Assembly: GCA_001799365.1 (NCBI GenBank)
Contig: MGTI01000202.1
Coordinates: 191-41,457 of the forward strand
Reading direction: 5' to 3'
Source of the DNA: Desulfobacterales bacterium GWB2_56_26
GTDB lineage: Bacteria; Desulfobacterota; Desulfobulbia; Desulfobulbales; Desulfocapsaceae
Length of the DNA: 41,267 bases
The translations under genes and the position numbers were made by a program. This document shows positions 17,835 through 27,708 of the stretch, piece by piece. Under the pieces are notes generated by a model, which was given only the letters and a program-made list of their open reading frames with translations, was not told the origin of the DNA and did no database searches. Each line of letters starts with the position of its first letter. Within the stretch, counting starts at the first letter, position 1.

Positions 17835-19169
17835 ATGAAACAGCTTTCCGTGTTCGCAGGAACTCCCCGACCCGCGGAAACGCCTCTGGCGGAAAGGGTG
17901 AGACCGCAGGATATCAGCGACATTAAAGGTCAAGCAAATCTCTTTGCACCTTCGTCCGCTCTCTCCCGAATGATCGCCCAGGACGATTACAGCTCCTTCG
18001 TTCTCTGGGGGCCGCCGGGAACTGGCAAAACAACCATCGCCCGACTTATCGAAAGACAAACCGGGCACACCTTCCGGTCGTGCAGTGCGGTGCTCAGCAA
18101 GATCGCCGAAGTGAAGGAACTGATGGAACGGGCCAGGTTCGCTCACCTCAACGAGAGCCGCAAGACGCTCGTTTTTATCGATGAGATCCACCGCTTCAAC
18201 AAATCGCAGCAGGATGCCTTTCTTCCCTATGTCGAATCGGGAGCGATTGTCCTGATCGGGGCAACCACGGAGAATCCGTCCTTCGAGGTCATCCCCGCCC
18301 TGCTTTCCAGATGTCACGTTTTTGTCCTGGAACCCTTGACGGATGCCGACATCTACGAGATTCTCACCCGGGCCATGCCAGCCTTAGCCAAAGAACTGAC
18401 GATGGAAACCGAGGCCCTGCACCTCTTGGCCAGGAGCGCCGGCGGCGACGCCAGAAAGGCCCTGAACAACCTCGAACTGGTGTCGCGGCAGGCGGAGTCC
18501 GGCGAGCATCTCACAGCGGAGAGTCTGGTCAAGGCGCTCAACACCCGCTCGGTCTTTTACGACAAAGGCGGGGAAGAACACTACAACCTCATTTCCGCCC
18601 TGCACAAGTCCATCCGCGGCAGCGATCCCCAGGCGGCCTTGTACTGGCTCGCCAGAATGCTGGAAGGCGGAGAAGATCCACTGTATCTTGCCAGAAGACT
18701 GGTGCGCATCGCCTCCGAAGATGTCGGACTGGCCGACCCTCAGGCGCTGGTTCAGGCCATGGCGGTAAGAGATGCCGTCCACTTCCTCGGGATGCCGGAA
18801 AGCGGCCTGGCCCTCAGCCAGGCGGTCGTTTATCTCGCCTGCGCCCCTAAAAGCAATTCACTGGAAACGGCCTACAACGAGGCCATGGCCGATGCCGGCA
18901 AGACCAGCCACTTCAAGGTTCCACCGGTTATTCGCAACGCGCCAACCAAAATGATGGCAGAGATGGGCTACGGCAAAGGCTACCGCTATTCCCACGATTT
19001 CGACAATCACTACAGCTACCAGAAGTATTTCCCGGAGAACATGGCCGAAAAGGACTATTACACGCCGTCGCAGTTCGGCTTTGAAAAAGAGATTAAAAAG
19101 CGGCTCGACTGGTGGCAGGCTCTCAAAAGCCAGCAAGTGAGCGAAAATAAAAAAAGAAACAAAAAATAA
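17835..19169 (+). CDS. rarA: Replication-associated recombination protein A (AAA+ ATPase)
   Basis: LAERVRPQDISDIKGQ, Walker A WGPPGTGKTT, FIDEIHRFNKSQQDAFLPYVE, IGATTENPSFEV. Confidence 0.95.
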   Translation: MKQLSVFAGTPRPAETPLAERVRPQDISDIKGQANLFAPSSALSRMIAQDDYSSFVLWGPPGTGKTTIARLIERQTGHTFRSCSAVLSKIAEVKELMERARFAHLNESRKTLVFIDEIHRFNKSQQDAFLPYVESGAIVLIGATTENPSFEVIPALLSRCHVFVLEPLTDADIYEILTRAMPALAKELTMETEALHLLARSAGGDARKALNNLELVSRQAESGEHLTAESLVKALNTRSVFYDKGGEEHYNLISALHKSIRGSDPQAALYWLARMLEGGEDPLYLARRLVRIASEDVGLADPQALVQAMAVRDAVHFLGMPESGLALSQAVVYLACAPKSNSLETAYNEAMADAGKTSHFKVPPVIRNAPTKMMAEMGYGKGYRYSHDFDNHYSYQKYFPENMAEKDYYTPSQFGFEKEIKKRLDWWQALKSQQVSENKKRNKK

Positions 19170-19342
19170 AACCTTTGTTTCTCCCGGGTCCGGCCTGTCG
19201 CGACCGTAAAGTTCCGCCCCTCCCTTGCTTTTTCCCCTCGAACCTCTACAATGAAACATTCTTTATTTTGTCCTTCATGTTTGATCTTCAGTCGGTGCAG
19301 CACAACCTGCTTTTAAACCACGAGACAACGGGTGAGACAAAG

Positions 19343-19684
19343 ATGGATAAGCGACGACATCCCAGGATGCCAGTGGATAAGCTGATGGTCGATCTTTCCG
19401 ACGGCAGAGGCTTCTTCGCCGGTACGGTGAGCGATCTTTCGCGGTTTGGGTTGATGGTGGACAATGTTCCCCATAAACTTGACGAGAAAGCGCCGCAAAT
19501 TTCAGTGATCGTTTCCGGCCGGGGCAAAAGCTTCAAGATGAAGACGCGGCCGCGATGGTCCGTCCGTCAGTCCATAAGCAAAAGAATCGGGATGGAGATC
19601 ATTCATGCGCCATGGGGCTGGACGGAGTTCGTTATGCAGTTCGAGCCGAAGAAAGACGACATCTGGGGTGAAATAGATCTCTGA
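19343..19684 (+). CDS. PilZ-domain protein
   Basis: MDKRRHPRMPVDKLMVDLSDGRGFFAGTVSDLSRFGLMV matches a PilZ RxxxR...D(L)SxxG pattern. Confidence 0.75.
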   Translation: MDKRRHPRMPVDKLMVDLSDGRGFFAGTVSDLSRFGLMVDNVPHKLDEKAPQISVIVSGRGKSFKMKTRPRWSVRQSISKRIGMEIIHAPWGWTEFVMQFEPKKDDIWGEIDL

Positions 19685-19846
19685 CGTCATTACCGGCGCA
19701 AAAACCGGCCTCACCGTACCTGCCGCACTGACAGGCGGCATCATTGCGACCTCTATCACTGGCTGTTTGCCATAGGCTGCCTTTTATGGTACAAGCCGGC
19801 ATGATAGTGTCTGTGATTGCTGCCCTGTCCTTTCCCTTGGAAAAAA

Positions 19847-20731
19847 ATGAGTTCGGTCTACGAAAAAATAACCTATATCTTCGACCCGCTGCATCACCGC
19901 TGGGAACACGAAAAGATGCACAGGAAGATCTCCATTACCCTGGTGCTGCTCTTTCTCCTCGGCCTCGTCTGCATTGAACTCAATCGCCGCCAGCTGCTGC
20001 CCGGCTCGCTGGAACAGATTGTTCCCCGCAACCATTTCTTTGCCGTTCAGGCAGCCTTTACGGCCGTGCTCATTCTCGAGGTGATCAGCCTGGTCTTTAC
20101 CATCCCCTGTTCGTTCAGCAAGTCGGTGGGCAAGCAGTTCGAGATACTCTCTCTCATCCTGATGCGGAACGCCTTCAAGGAACTGTCCGGCTTTGCCGAA
20201 CCCATCACTTTTGCCGGCAACGAGCGGGCCGTGCTGCACATCCTCTCCGACGGCTTCGGCGCCTTGCTGGTTTTTGCCGCGCTGGGCTGGTATTACATCG
20301 TCCAGGCCCGGGGATCGGAGGAAAAAATGCAGCCGGTTGATCTTTACAGCTTCGTCGCCGCCAAGAAAGGGATAGCCCTTGTTCTCCTCATGGTTTTTGC
20401 AGGCATGGGACTGCACAGTGCGTTTGCCACCGTGGCAGGCATCCCGCATACCGATTTTTTACACAACTTCTACACCATCCTGATCCTCAGCGACATCCTG
20501 ATCGTTCTTATCTCCCAGTGCTTTCAGCCGTCTTTCTATGCGGTCTTCCGCAATTCGGGATATGCGCTGTCGACGCTGATCATGCGGCTCGCCCTTGCGG
20601 CTCCGCCCTTTTTCAACGTGCTCCTCGGACTTGCCGCAGCGCTCTTTGCCATCTCCCTGACCTACGCCAGCAGGACATTATTTGCCAAAAAGCTTGCAGA
20701 TAAGAAGCACTTGAGTAATATTCTAAATTAG
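19847..20731 (+). CDS. Multi-TM membrane protein of unknown function
   Basis: Several hydrophobic helices; start chosen at MSSVYEKITYIFDP inside ORF 19817-20731. Confidence 0.65.
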   Translation: MSSVYEKITYIFDPLHHRWEHEKMHRKISITLVLLFLLGLVCIELNRRQLLPGSLEQIVPRNHFFAVQAAFTAVLILEVISLVFTIPCSFSKSVGKQFEILSLILMRNAFKELSGFAEPITFAGNERAVLHILSDGFGALLVFAALGWYYIVQARGSEEKMQPVDLYSFVAAKKGIALVLLMVFAGMGLHSAFATVAGIPHTDFLHNFYTILILSDILIVLISQCFQPSFYAVFRNSGYALSTLIMRLALAAPPFFNVLLGLAAALFAISLTYASRTLFAKKLADKKHLSNILN

Positions 20732-20749
20732 AAAAAAGTGTCGTGGGGG

Positions 20750-21850
20750 TTACGACCAGATGCCGGCGATGTCCCGGGCGCAGTCCGGACATTTGCCGTT
20801 TTTCAGCCGCGAGGAAGATACACGGAAACCCTGGCGCGAGATGAGGATCGCTCCGCAGTGGGGACAGCTGGTATCTTCTCCCCCCGAACCGGGCCGATTG
20901 CCGGCATAGACATGGTGCAGCCCGCGATCGAGACCGATCTGTCTCGCCATTCTGAGGCTTTTTTCACTTGTGGGGGGCGGTGCGGTTGTTCCGGACATCT
21001 TGTAGGTGGGGTAGTAGCCGGTGACATGCCAGGGAATGGACGGATCGATTCCGGCGAGAAAAGAAGCAATTTGCGTCAATTCACCGGTGGAGTCGTTCAG
21101 ACCGGGAATGATCAGGGTGGTGACCTCCACCCAGACGCCCAATTCCCGAAAGCGGACAATGTTGTCAAGGACCGGCTGCAGCCTTGCCCCGCAGACCTTG
21201 CGGTAGAAGTCGTCGGTGAAGGCCTTCAGGTCGATATTGATTGCCGTCAGGACCGGCGCAAGCTCCTTGGCGATCGTCTCCGTCATATAACCGTTGGAGA
21301 CAAAGACATTTTTCAGGCCGCGATCGACCGCCGCCACGCAGCAATCATAGGCGAATTCGTAAAAAATGGTCGGTTCGACATAGGTGTAGCTGACCGACCG
21401 GCATGTATTATCGAGTGCCAGCCGGACAATGTCTTCCGGTTTTCGCAGGATGCCGGACGACTCTACATCCATGTCGCGGGAGACCTGGGAGATGGAGGCA
21501 TTCTGGCAATGCAGGCAGCGGAAATTGCAGCCGTAGGTGGCTATGGAATAGGAGAGACTGCCCGGCAGGACGTGGAAGAGAGGTTTTTTTTCAATGGGAT
21601 CGATATGTTCGGCGATGATCCTACCATACACCAGGCTTTCCAGCCGATCTCCGCGCCGTACTCGAACGCCGCACAAGCCTCTTTTGCCTTCGCGGAGTCT
21701 GCAACCATGGCCACAGACCTGGCACTCGATGGTGCCATCGTCCAAAACCACGGATAATGAGGCTCTTCGTCCGTCACTTTTCGACACAGTACCAGTCATA
21801 GCTATCGACCTCGATAAACGACCTTTGCCACTCGTCCCGAAATTCGTCAA
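20750..21850 (-). CDS. amrS: AmmeMemoRadiSam system radical SAM enzyme
   Basis: Radical SAM motif CNFRCLHC in SIATYGCNFRCLHCQNASISQ; N-terminal CQVCGHGCRLREGKRGLCGVR; start may be 21799. Confidence 0.88.
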   Translation of the reverse strand: MTNFGTSGKGRLSRSIAMTGTVSKSDGRRASLSVVLDDGTIECQVCGHGCRLREGKRGLCGVRVRRGDRLESLVYGRIIAEHIDPIEKKPLFHVLPGSLSYSIATYGCNFRCLHCQNASISQVSRDMDVESSGILRKPEDIVRLALDNTCRSVSYTYVEPTIFYEFAYDCCVAAVDRGLKNVFVSNGYMTETIAKELAPVLTAINIDLKAFTDDFYRKVCGARLQPVLDNIVRFRELGVWVEVTTLIIPGLNDSTGELTQIASFLAGIDPSIPWHVTGYYPTYKMSGTTAPPPTSEKSLRMARQIGLDRGLHHVYAGNRPGSGGEDTSCPHCGAILISRQGFRVSSSRLKNGKCPDCARDIAGIWS

Positions 21851-22240
21851 TCCGGCACGAGAATTCTTTCGGCAGGGTCGTATGATGAGAAAACCAGCTT
21901 TTTCAGGTACTATAATTCAAGTTCACCGAAAGATCAGCTTCTTGCGGGATGCTAACGTTGAGAAAAATCTGAAACAACCGAGCAGCGAAGGCTTCCGCCG
22001 AGTCTCCGCCAAGTAGTTGCCTGCACAGAGAAAAATCTGGTTTCTCTGACCGAAGACCACCCTTCTCTGCAGATTGTTCGCCTTGTTTATAATACCTTCC
22101 ATATGCCATTTTTTCATTGGTCCCCCCGTAAAAAAGTCTACAGACCAACTCATCTTGCCGCGCAAAGAATGCAAACAAAATCCTATCACAAACAAAGGGT
22201 ATTGTCAACTCCTTGAAATGGCAACGACTTAAAGAAGCAA

Positions 22241-22314
22241 TCAGCGGTCAGCAGTCAGCATTCAGCTCATTCCTCGCCGATAGCGGCAGCTGAAAGCTGA
22301 TCACTAAGAGCTGA
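22241..22314. repeat. Degenerate TCAGC-type inverted repeat downstream of bpt
   Basis: TCAGCGGTCAGCAGTCAGCATTCAGCT...AGCTGAAAGCTGATCACTAAGAGCTGA, imperfect palindrome. Confidence 0.6.
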
Positions 22315-22315
22315 C

Positions 22316-23077
22316 TCACCCACGCTGCCACTCTTGACCGGATAACAGGTAATGAGGACAGAAGTTTGCTTTGTAGCTCATGGCGGGAACGACGCGGATG
22401 TAATAACCAAGATAGAGGTATTCGATCTCCCATTCCCGGCACAGATCGACAAGAGAGAGGATATTGTAGGTTCCGAGGCTGCGCTGCGACTCGTCGGGAT
22501 CGAAATAAAAATAGACGGCATTCAGCCAGTTGTAGCCGATGTCGATGATTGAGGTACCGACCAGGCGGTCGCCTACCCGGTATTGAAGTTGGATGGTGTT
22601 GACGACCCGGTTCAGAAAGAAATCGCGATAGTAGCCCTTGGCGGTATTGTTTTCGCGAGGATATCTGGCCTGCAGGAATTTTTCGCACAGTCCAAGGTCC
22701 TCGTCCGTCACCTTGAGAGGCAGCAGTGACTTTGTCACATCCCCGTTCTTCGCAAAGACCCTTTTTTGATTGCGATTGGGGTAAAATTCAGAAGTATGCA
22801 GACGGATCGGAATGCAGGCGGAACAGGCAGCACAGGCCATATTGTACAGACAGTTGCCGTTCCGCCGATAGCCGGCCGCCAGGAAAAGCTCCATGGCCCG
22901 CTCGCTCAAGGGGCCGAAGGTCGCCTGGTGGAAGGTGGCAACATAGGGCAACCCATACGGGCACCCTATATCGATATTGACAAAGAGATGCTCCACGCGC
23001 ATGAGCAGCGATGAGAATTCCTTACGACAACGCTCGTCATAGGTGAGTTTCATGGTTCTGGTCATGATATTGCGCAA
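22316..23077 (-). CDS. bpt: Aspartate/glutamate leucyltransferase / arginyltransferase family (Bpt/Ate)
   Basis: CPYGLPYVATFHQATFGPLSERAMELFLAAGYRRNGNCLYNMACAACSACIPIRL and LYLGYYIRVVPAMSYKANFCPHYLLSG. Confidence 0.88.
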   Translation of the reverse strand: MRNIMTRTMKLTYDERCRKEFSSLLMRVEHLFVNIDIGCPYGLPYVATFHQATFGPLSERAMELFLAAGYRRNGNCLYNMACAACSACIPIRLHTSEFYPNRNQKRVFAKNGDVTKSLLPLKVTDEDLGLCEKFLQARYPRENNTAKGYYRDFFLNRVVNTIQLQYRVGDRLVGTSIIDIGYNWLNAVYFYFDPDESQRSLGTYNILSLVDLCREWEIEYLYLGYYIRVVPAMSYKANFCPHYLLSGQEWQRG

Positions 23078-23108
23078 GCTTTGGTAAGAATTCTGCCGGG
23101 AGCAGGCG

Positions 23109-23167
23109 TCAGCTATCAGCCATCAGCGTTCAGCTGCTTCTGCTGAAAGCTGATGGCTGATAGCTGA
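23109..23167. repeat. TCAGC-type inverted repeat upstream of bpt
   Basis: TCAGCTATCAGCCATCAGCGTTCAGC / GCTGAAAGCTGATGGCTGATAGCTGA; arms match at 24/26. Confidence 0.85.
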
Positions 23168-23186
23168 ACGCTTACTCAAAGGGCTA

Positions 23187-24536
23187 TTATACCAGACCCT
23201 GGTCGAGCATGGCATTCACTACTTTGACAAAACCGGCGATGTTCGCGCCGGCGACATAATTGCCCGGCGAGCCGTATTCCTCGGCCGCATCGAGACAGGT
23301 CTTATGGATCGATTTCATGATCTGCTTGAGCCGGGCGTCGACTTCAGCCCGCGGCCACGACAAGCGCATGGAGTTCTGGGCCATTTCCAGCCCCGATACA
23401 GCCACGCCGCCGGCGTTGGCGGCCTTACCGGGGGCAAAGAGGAGCCTGTTGTCGAGAAGAATCTCCATCGCTCCATGGGTCGTCGGCATATTCGCCCCTT
23501 CGCTGACCAGGCGCACGCCGCCCGCAACAAGGTGCCCGGCATCTTCGCCGTTGATCTCGTTCTGGGTGGCGCAGGGAAAGGCGCAGTCAGCCCGATGAGC
23601 CCAGAGCGGATTGGAGGTCAGTGCCGGATTGACGGGGGTGTAGACAGCTTCCGGATACATGGCCGCATACTCGCTGATCCGGCCCCGGCGAATATTCTTC
23701 AGCATCTTGACGTATGCCAGTTTTTCCACATCGACGCCCCGTTCATCGTAAATATAGCCCGATGAATCTGATAGGGTATGCACCGTTCCGCCAAGTTCAA
23801 GGATTTTTTCCACGGTAAACTGGGCGACGTTGCCCGACCCCGAGACCAGGCAACGCTTGCCGGTCATGGTCTCGCCTTTCGTTGCCAGCATTTCCGCGGC
23901 AAAATAGACATTGCCGTAACCGGTTGCCTCGGGGCGGACCAGGCTGCCGCCCCAGCCGAGGCTCTTGCCGGTCAGGACGCCGGTGAATTCGTTCTTCAGC
24001 TTTTTGTACATGCCGAAGAGGTAGCCGATTTCCCGCGCGCCCACCCCGATATCCCCGGCCGGCACGTCGGTGTTCGGTCCGATGTGCCGGAAGAGTTCGC
24101 ACATGAAGGACTGGCAGAAGCGCATCACCTCGTTATCCGATTTGCCCTTGGGATCGAAATCCGACCCCCCCTTGCCGCCGCCCATGGCGAGAGTGGTCAG
24201 TGAATTCTTGAACACCTGCTCAAACGCCAGGAATTTAATTATCCCGAGATTCACCGAGGCATGGAAACGCAGGCCGCCCTTGTAAGGGCCAAGCACGCTG
24301 CTCATCCCCACGCGAAAGCCCCGGTTGACATGAACCTGGCCCTCATCGTCCATCCAGGGAACCCGAAACAGGATCACCCTCTCCGGTTCGGTAATCCGCT
24401 GCAGCACGGACTGCTGCCGGTATTCCAGGTTGCGGTCCAACACCGGCTTGACACTTTTCACCACCTCTTCGACCGCCTGATGAAATTCACGTTGCTCCGG
24501 GTCCTTCTCCTTGATCCGATCGATTATCGCGTCCAC
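23187..24536 (-). CDS. gdhA: NADP-type glutamate dehydrogenase
   Basis: NRGFRVGMSSVLGPYKGGLRFHASVNLGIIKFLAFEQVFKNSLTTLAMGGGKGGSDFDPKGKSDNEVMRFCQSFM. Confidence 0.96.
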   Translation of the reverse strand: MDAIIDRIKEKDPEQREFHQAVEEVVKSVKPVLDRNLEYRQQSVLQRITEPERVILFRVPWMDDEGQVHVNRGFRVGMSSVLGPYKGGLRFHASVNLGIIKFLAFEQVFKNSLTTLAMGGGKGGSDFDPKGKSDNEVMRFCQSFMCELFRHIGPNTDVPAGDIGVGAREIGYLFGMYKKLKNEFTGVLTGKSLGWGGSLVRPEATGYGNVYFAAEMLATKGETMTGKRCLVSGSGNVAQFTVEKILELGGTVHTLSDSSGYIYDERGVDVEKLAYVKMLKNIRRGRISEYAAMYPEAVYTPVNPALTSNPLWAHRADCAFPCATQNEINGEDAGHLVAGGVRLVSEGANMPTTHGAMEILLDNRLLFAPGKAANAGGVAVSGLEMAQNSMRLSWPRAEVDARLKQIMKSIHKTCLDAAEEYGSPGNYVAGANIAGFVKVVNAMLDQGLV

Positions 24537-27500
24537 TGCATTCTCCTTGTAGAATTATACTCTGGTTCCTGACATCTTTCCCTTTCAGTTTACAGACCAT
24601 TCTGCAGGGTGCGCCGCCCGCCTGCAGAATGACGCTTTCCGAATGCAAACCGTCGCATTTGAGCGTCAGCGGCGCATCCAGCCTCACCTGCCGGACATAT
24701 TCCCCCTGTTCAACCACCGATTGCCGGTCGAGCCACTGCCAATCGAGAAAATCCCGGTGCCGTCTGCCCGGTGCCCGCTCCCCGTTATCGTCGAGGGTCA
24801 GATAGGGGATGCCCAGCGAGGTGATATTCTGGAAGAAATGGGTCCCTTGGGAGGGATCGGCCCTGATCGTCTTGCCTCTCACCTCGATAATCGCCGCCAC
24901 CCCGGAGATATCCGACCACTGCACGGGAATGCCGAGCCAGGGGTCGGCGGATCCCCACCGCCCCGGGCCGACCAGCAGAAACGGCCGCTTATCCCGCCGC
25001 AGGGCGCGGTTCATCACCCCTATTTCCCGGGCCGCCTCCCGGGTCTTCGCCGGATTGAACGTCGCAGGATTAACATAGACGATATCGGCGATATCGCCGT
25101 AGGTGCCATGCCCCAGGGACCTGCCGACATAGCAAACTGCCTGGCCGATTTCGTGATCGCAGATCTCGACATCGATCAGCTCGCCGCCGGTCACCATGGG
25201 CCGAATCTGGAGAAAGTAGAACACCGATTTGGCCAGGTCCGGGTCGAGATGCACGGCGAACTCAATTTCCACCTCGCCGCCCATGCCCTCCTTGCCGATC
25301 GCCAGGAGCTCGGTGAGGATTTCGGCCAGCGGATAACCCGAATACTTGAGGATGGGGGCAAAGGTCATGATCTTCTGCCCCGGCAGGCAGGCGTCCCGGA
25401 CCCGTTCCTCCTCGGCGATGTAGGTGGAAGCCAGCATGGTCACCGGCAGTTCGTTTTCCGCCTGATGAATCTCCCGCAGAACCAGATTGGAGGTCTCGCG
25501 ATGCAGGCAACTTGAGGTCATATCGAGGGCATAAAACTGCCGCTGGCTCGTTTTGAGCATGTTCTCGACGGTTGCGAACTGCAGCAACTTCTTGGCCCGG
25601 GGCGGGGAAAACCATAAGGTTTTGCCGCCTTCCACCACCGTCTTGCCGATTCCGAGAGCGATATGAGCAACCCCCTCATCGGCCCGCATGTCCATGACGG
25701 GGTAAAAATTCCGCGACTGGGCAACACCCGATACTGCCGGATACCAGAAATCGCCATACCGCCCGCCCGCCAGTTCCTGGATGATGACCGCCATTGAATC
25801 CTCCCGACCGTGGGCGGTGGCCTTGGAAAAAGCCAGCGGACTTTCGAACCAGGTCGAGGCGTAGACCAGTTTGACGGCGCTTTCGAGCTGGGCCAGCCGC
25901 TCGTTGAAATCGGCGTGATTATTGGCGAGAAAATAGGTCGAATAGAGACCGGCGTAGGGCTTGAAATGAGCGTCTTCGAGCAGCGAAGAAGACCGGACCG
26001 ACAGCGGGTGATCGCATTTCAACAGAAAAGAGCGCAGCTCCTGCCGAAACCAGGACGGCAAAACCGCATCGAGGAAGATGTCGGCAACCTCTTCGTCGGA
26101 CATCGGTTTGTTGAAGAACAGGTTGTTCGCCTCGACAAAGGCATTGAACCCGTCGGCGGTGATGACGCAGGTCTTGGGGATGGTGATGGTATGGGAATTG
26201 AGAACGGAATTCTCCCGGTAGGATTCCTGCAGGCGGGCCCACATGAAGGCGATCCCCCGGGCCTTGCCGCCCATCGAGCCGCTGCCGATCTTGACGAAGT
26301 CCATGATATCGCTGTCGTAATCCTCGGCGGAAAACTTGACTACCACCCCCTTCTGCCTGAGTTTCCGCAGCGAATGCACCTTGTAGAGGAGATCCTCCCG
26401 AATGCTTTGCAGGTCGTCGAAATTGAGCACATAGTCCTTGTGCAGCCTACGGGCAAGCGTCACTTCGGCTCTTGCCATGACCCAGTTGGAAAAGTGGTTC
26501 CGCATAGTGTGGTATCTGAGCGATACTTCGGGGATGACGCGGAGCTGCTTTTCGAACTCGTGGAGATTGGCCGCCGAGCCGATCGCCGTCTCGTCCGGCA
26601 GGCGGAAGATGAAATCGCCGAAGCCCAGGTGTTCGAGGAAAAAGCTGTGCAGTTCCTCCTTGATCATCGGCGAGTTTTTATCGAGGAAAACCGCCGGGAT
26701 TCGCTCGGCAACCCAACGATTGTGATGTTCGTTGGAGACAACCAGCAGGGGCAGGTCGTGAATCTCGGTCCGCACGAAGCGCAGGAAATCGATGCCCGCC
26801 TCGTCGGCCATCACTCCGCCCCGCCGGAACCTGGCATCCGAAATTATCCCGAAAACGTACGGTTTGTACGCCTGGTACAACATCATCGCCTCCTCGTAGT
26901 TGGTGGCCATGAGAATGCGCGGCCTCGCCCGCATGCGCAAAAGACGATGGCGCTCGTTGAGGCTTTCATCCAGCACCGACTGGGTCTGCCGCACTACTTC
27001 GCGGTAGATGAGGGGCAGGAAAAGGGACCGGTAGAGCGGCGAATCCTCGACATAGATAAGGACGCGGACCATGGCCCGCTGGGTATCGGAGTCGACATTG
27101 TGGTGGTCCTCGACATTCTTGATGATGGCCAGCAGCAGGTCTGCCTCGCAGCACCAGATGAACGTCTTGTCCACGCCGTAGCTGTCGATTTTCTCGGGAA
27201 AGGTCGAGCGCAGATTGTGAGCGACCAGGATCACCGGCACCTGCGGCTGGATCTTCTTGATGGCCGCCCCAAGGGCAAAGGCATCCATGCCGCCCAGGTA
27301 GGGCATGGTGATGACCATGTCGAACTTTTTCAGGCCGAGGATCTCCAGGGCCTCGCCGGCGGAAGATGCCCGGGTGATTTTCGGCGGCTTGCTCAGGTTC
27401 AGGCCGTGGTATTCGTTGATCAGCCTGGTGGCGAGACTGCCGTCTTCCTCCATGATGAAGGCATCGTAGCGGCTGGAGACCAGGAGAATGTCCTGCACCT

Positions 27501-27675
27501 TGAACGGCATGAGATCGTGGAAGATCTTGAAGTGCGGATCAAAACCCAGAAGCTGCTCGCTCGCATCCTGAAACATCTCTTCCCCATCCCCGATTCGATC
27601 GTTGTAGAGAATCTTTTTAATACCTCCGGATCCCGGCAAAAGATCACGCCCAAGTTTTTCCCGGCATACATTCAT
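24487..27675 (-). CDS. Receiver-like domains fused to PEP/pyruvate-binding (PEP synthase-like) domain
   Basis: N-terminal receiver-like folds (YVEDSPLYRS...YVFGIISDARF) then GSMGGKARGIAFM, VRSSSLLEDAHFKPYAGLYSTYF. Start may be 27576. Overlaps gdhA start by 50 bp. Confidence 0.8.
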   Translation of the reverse strand: MNVCREKLGRDLLPGSGGIKKILYNDRIGDGEEMFQDASEQLLGFDPHFKIFHDLMPFKVQDILLVSSRYDAFIMEEDGSLATRLINEYHGLNLSKPPKITRASSAGEALEILGLKKFDMVITMPYLGGMDAFALGAAIKKIQPQVPVILVAHNLRSTFPEKIDSYGVDKTFIWCCEADLLLAIIKNVEDHHNVDSDTQRAMVRVLIYVEDSPLYRSLFLPLIYREVVRQTQSVLDESLNERHRLLRMRARPRILMATNYEEAMMLYQAYKPYVFGIISDARFRRGGVMADEAGIDFLRFVRTEIHDLPLLVVSNEHHNRWVAERIPAVFLDKNSPMIKEELHSFFLEHLGFGDFIFRLPDETAIGSAANLHEFEKQLRVIPEVSLRYHTMRNHFSNWVMARAEVTLARRLHKDYVLNFDDLQSIREDLLYKVHSLRKLRQKGVVVKFSAEDYDSDIMDFVKIGSGSMGGKARGIAFMWARLQESYRENSVLNSHTITIPKTCVITADGFNAFVEANNLFFNKPMSDEEVADIFLDAVLPSWFRQELRSFLLKCDHPLSVRSSSLLEDAHFKPYAGLYSTYFLANNHADFNERLAQLESAVKLVYASTWFESPLAFSKATAHGREDSMAVIIQELAGGRYGDFWYPAVSGVAQSRNFYPVMDMRADEGVAHIALGIGKTVVEGGKTLWFSPPRAKKLLQFATVENMLKTSQRQFYALDMTSSCLHRETSNLVLREIHQAENELPVTMLASTYIAEEERVRDACLPGQKIMTFAPILKYSGYPLAEILTELLAIGKEGMGGEVEIEFAVHLDPDLAKSVFYFLQIRPMVTGGELIDVEICDHEIGQAVCYVGRSLGHGTYGDIADIVYVNPATFNPAKTREAAREIGVMNRALRRDKRPFLLVGPGRWGSADPWLGIPVQWSDISGVAAIIEVRGKTIRADPSQGTHFFQNITSLGIPYLTLDDNGERAPGRRHRDFLDWQWLDRQSVVEQGEYVRQVRLDAPLTLKCDGLHSESVILQAGGAPCRMVCKLKGKDVRNQSIILQGECSGRDNRSDQGEGPGAT

Positions 27676-27708
27676 TGTATAGCCGTTTTGCCAAAAAATA
27701 AAATGGCT

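Noticed and set aside
24605-24633. CATTCTGCAGG...CCTGCAGAATG hairpin near the gdhA start
   Set aside because: Falls inside the coding sequence of the upstream gene; cannot separate a regulatory role from coding constraint by eye.
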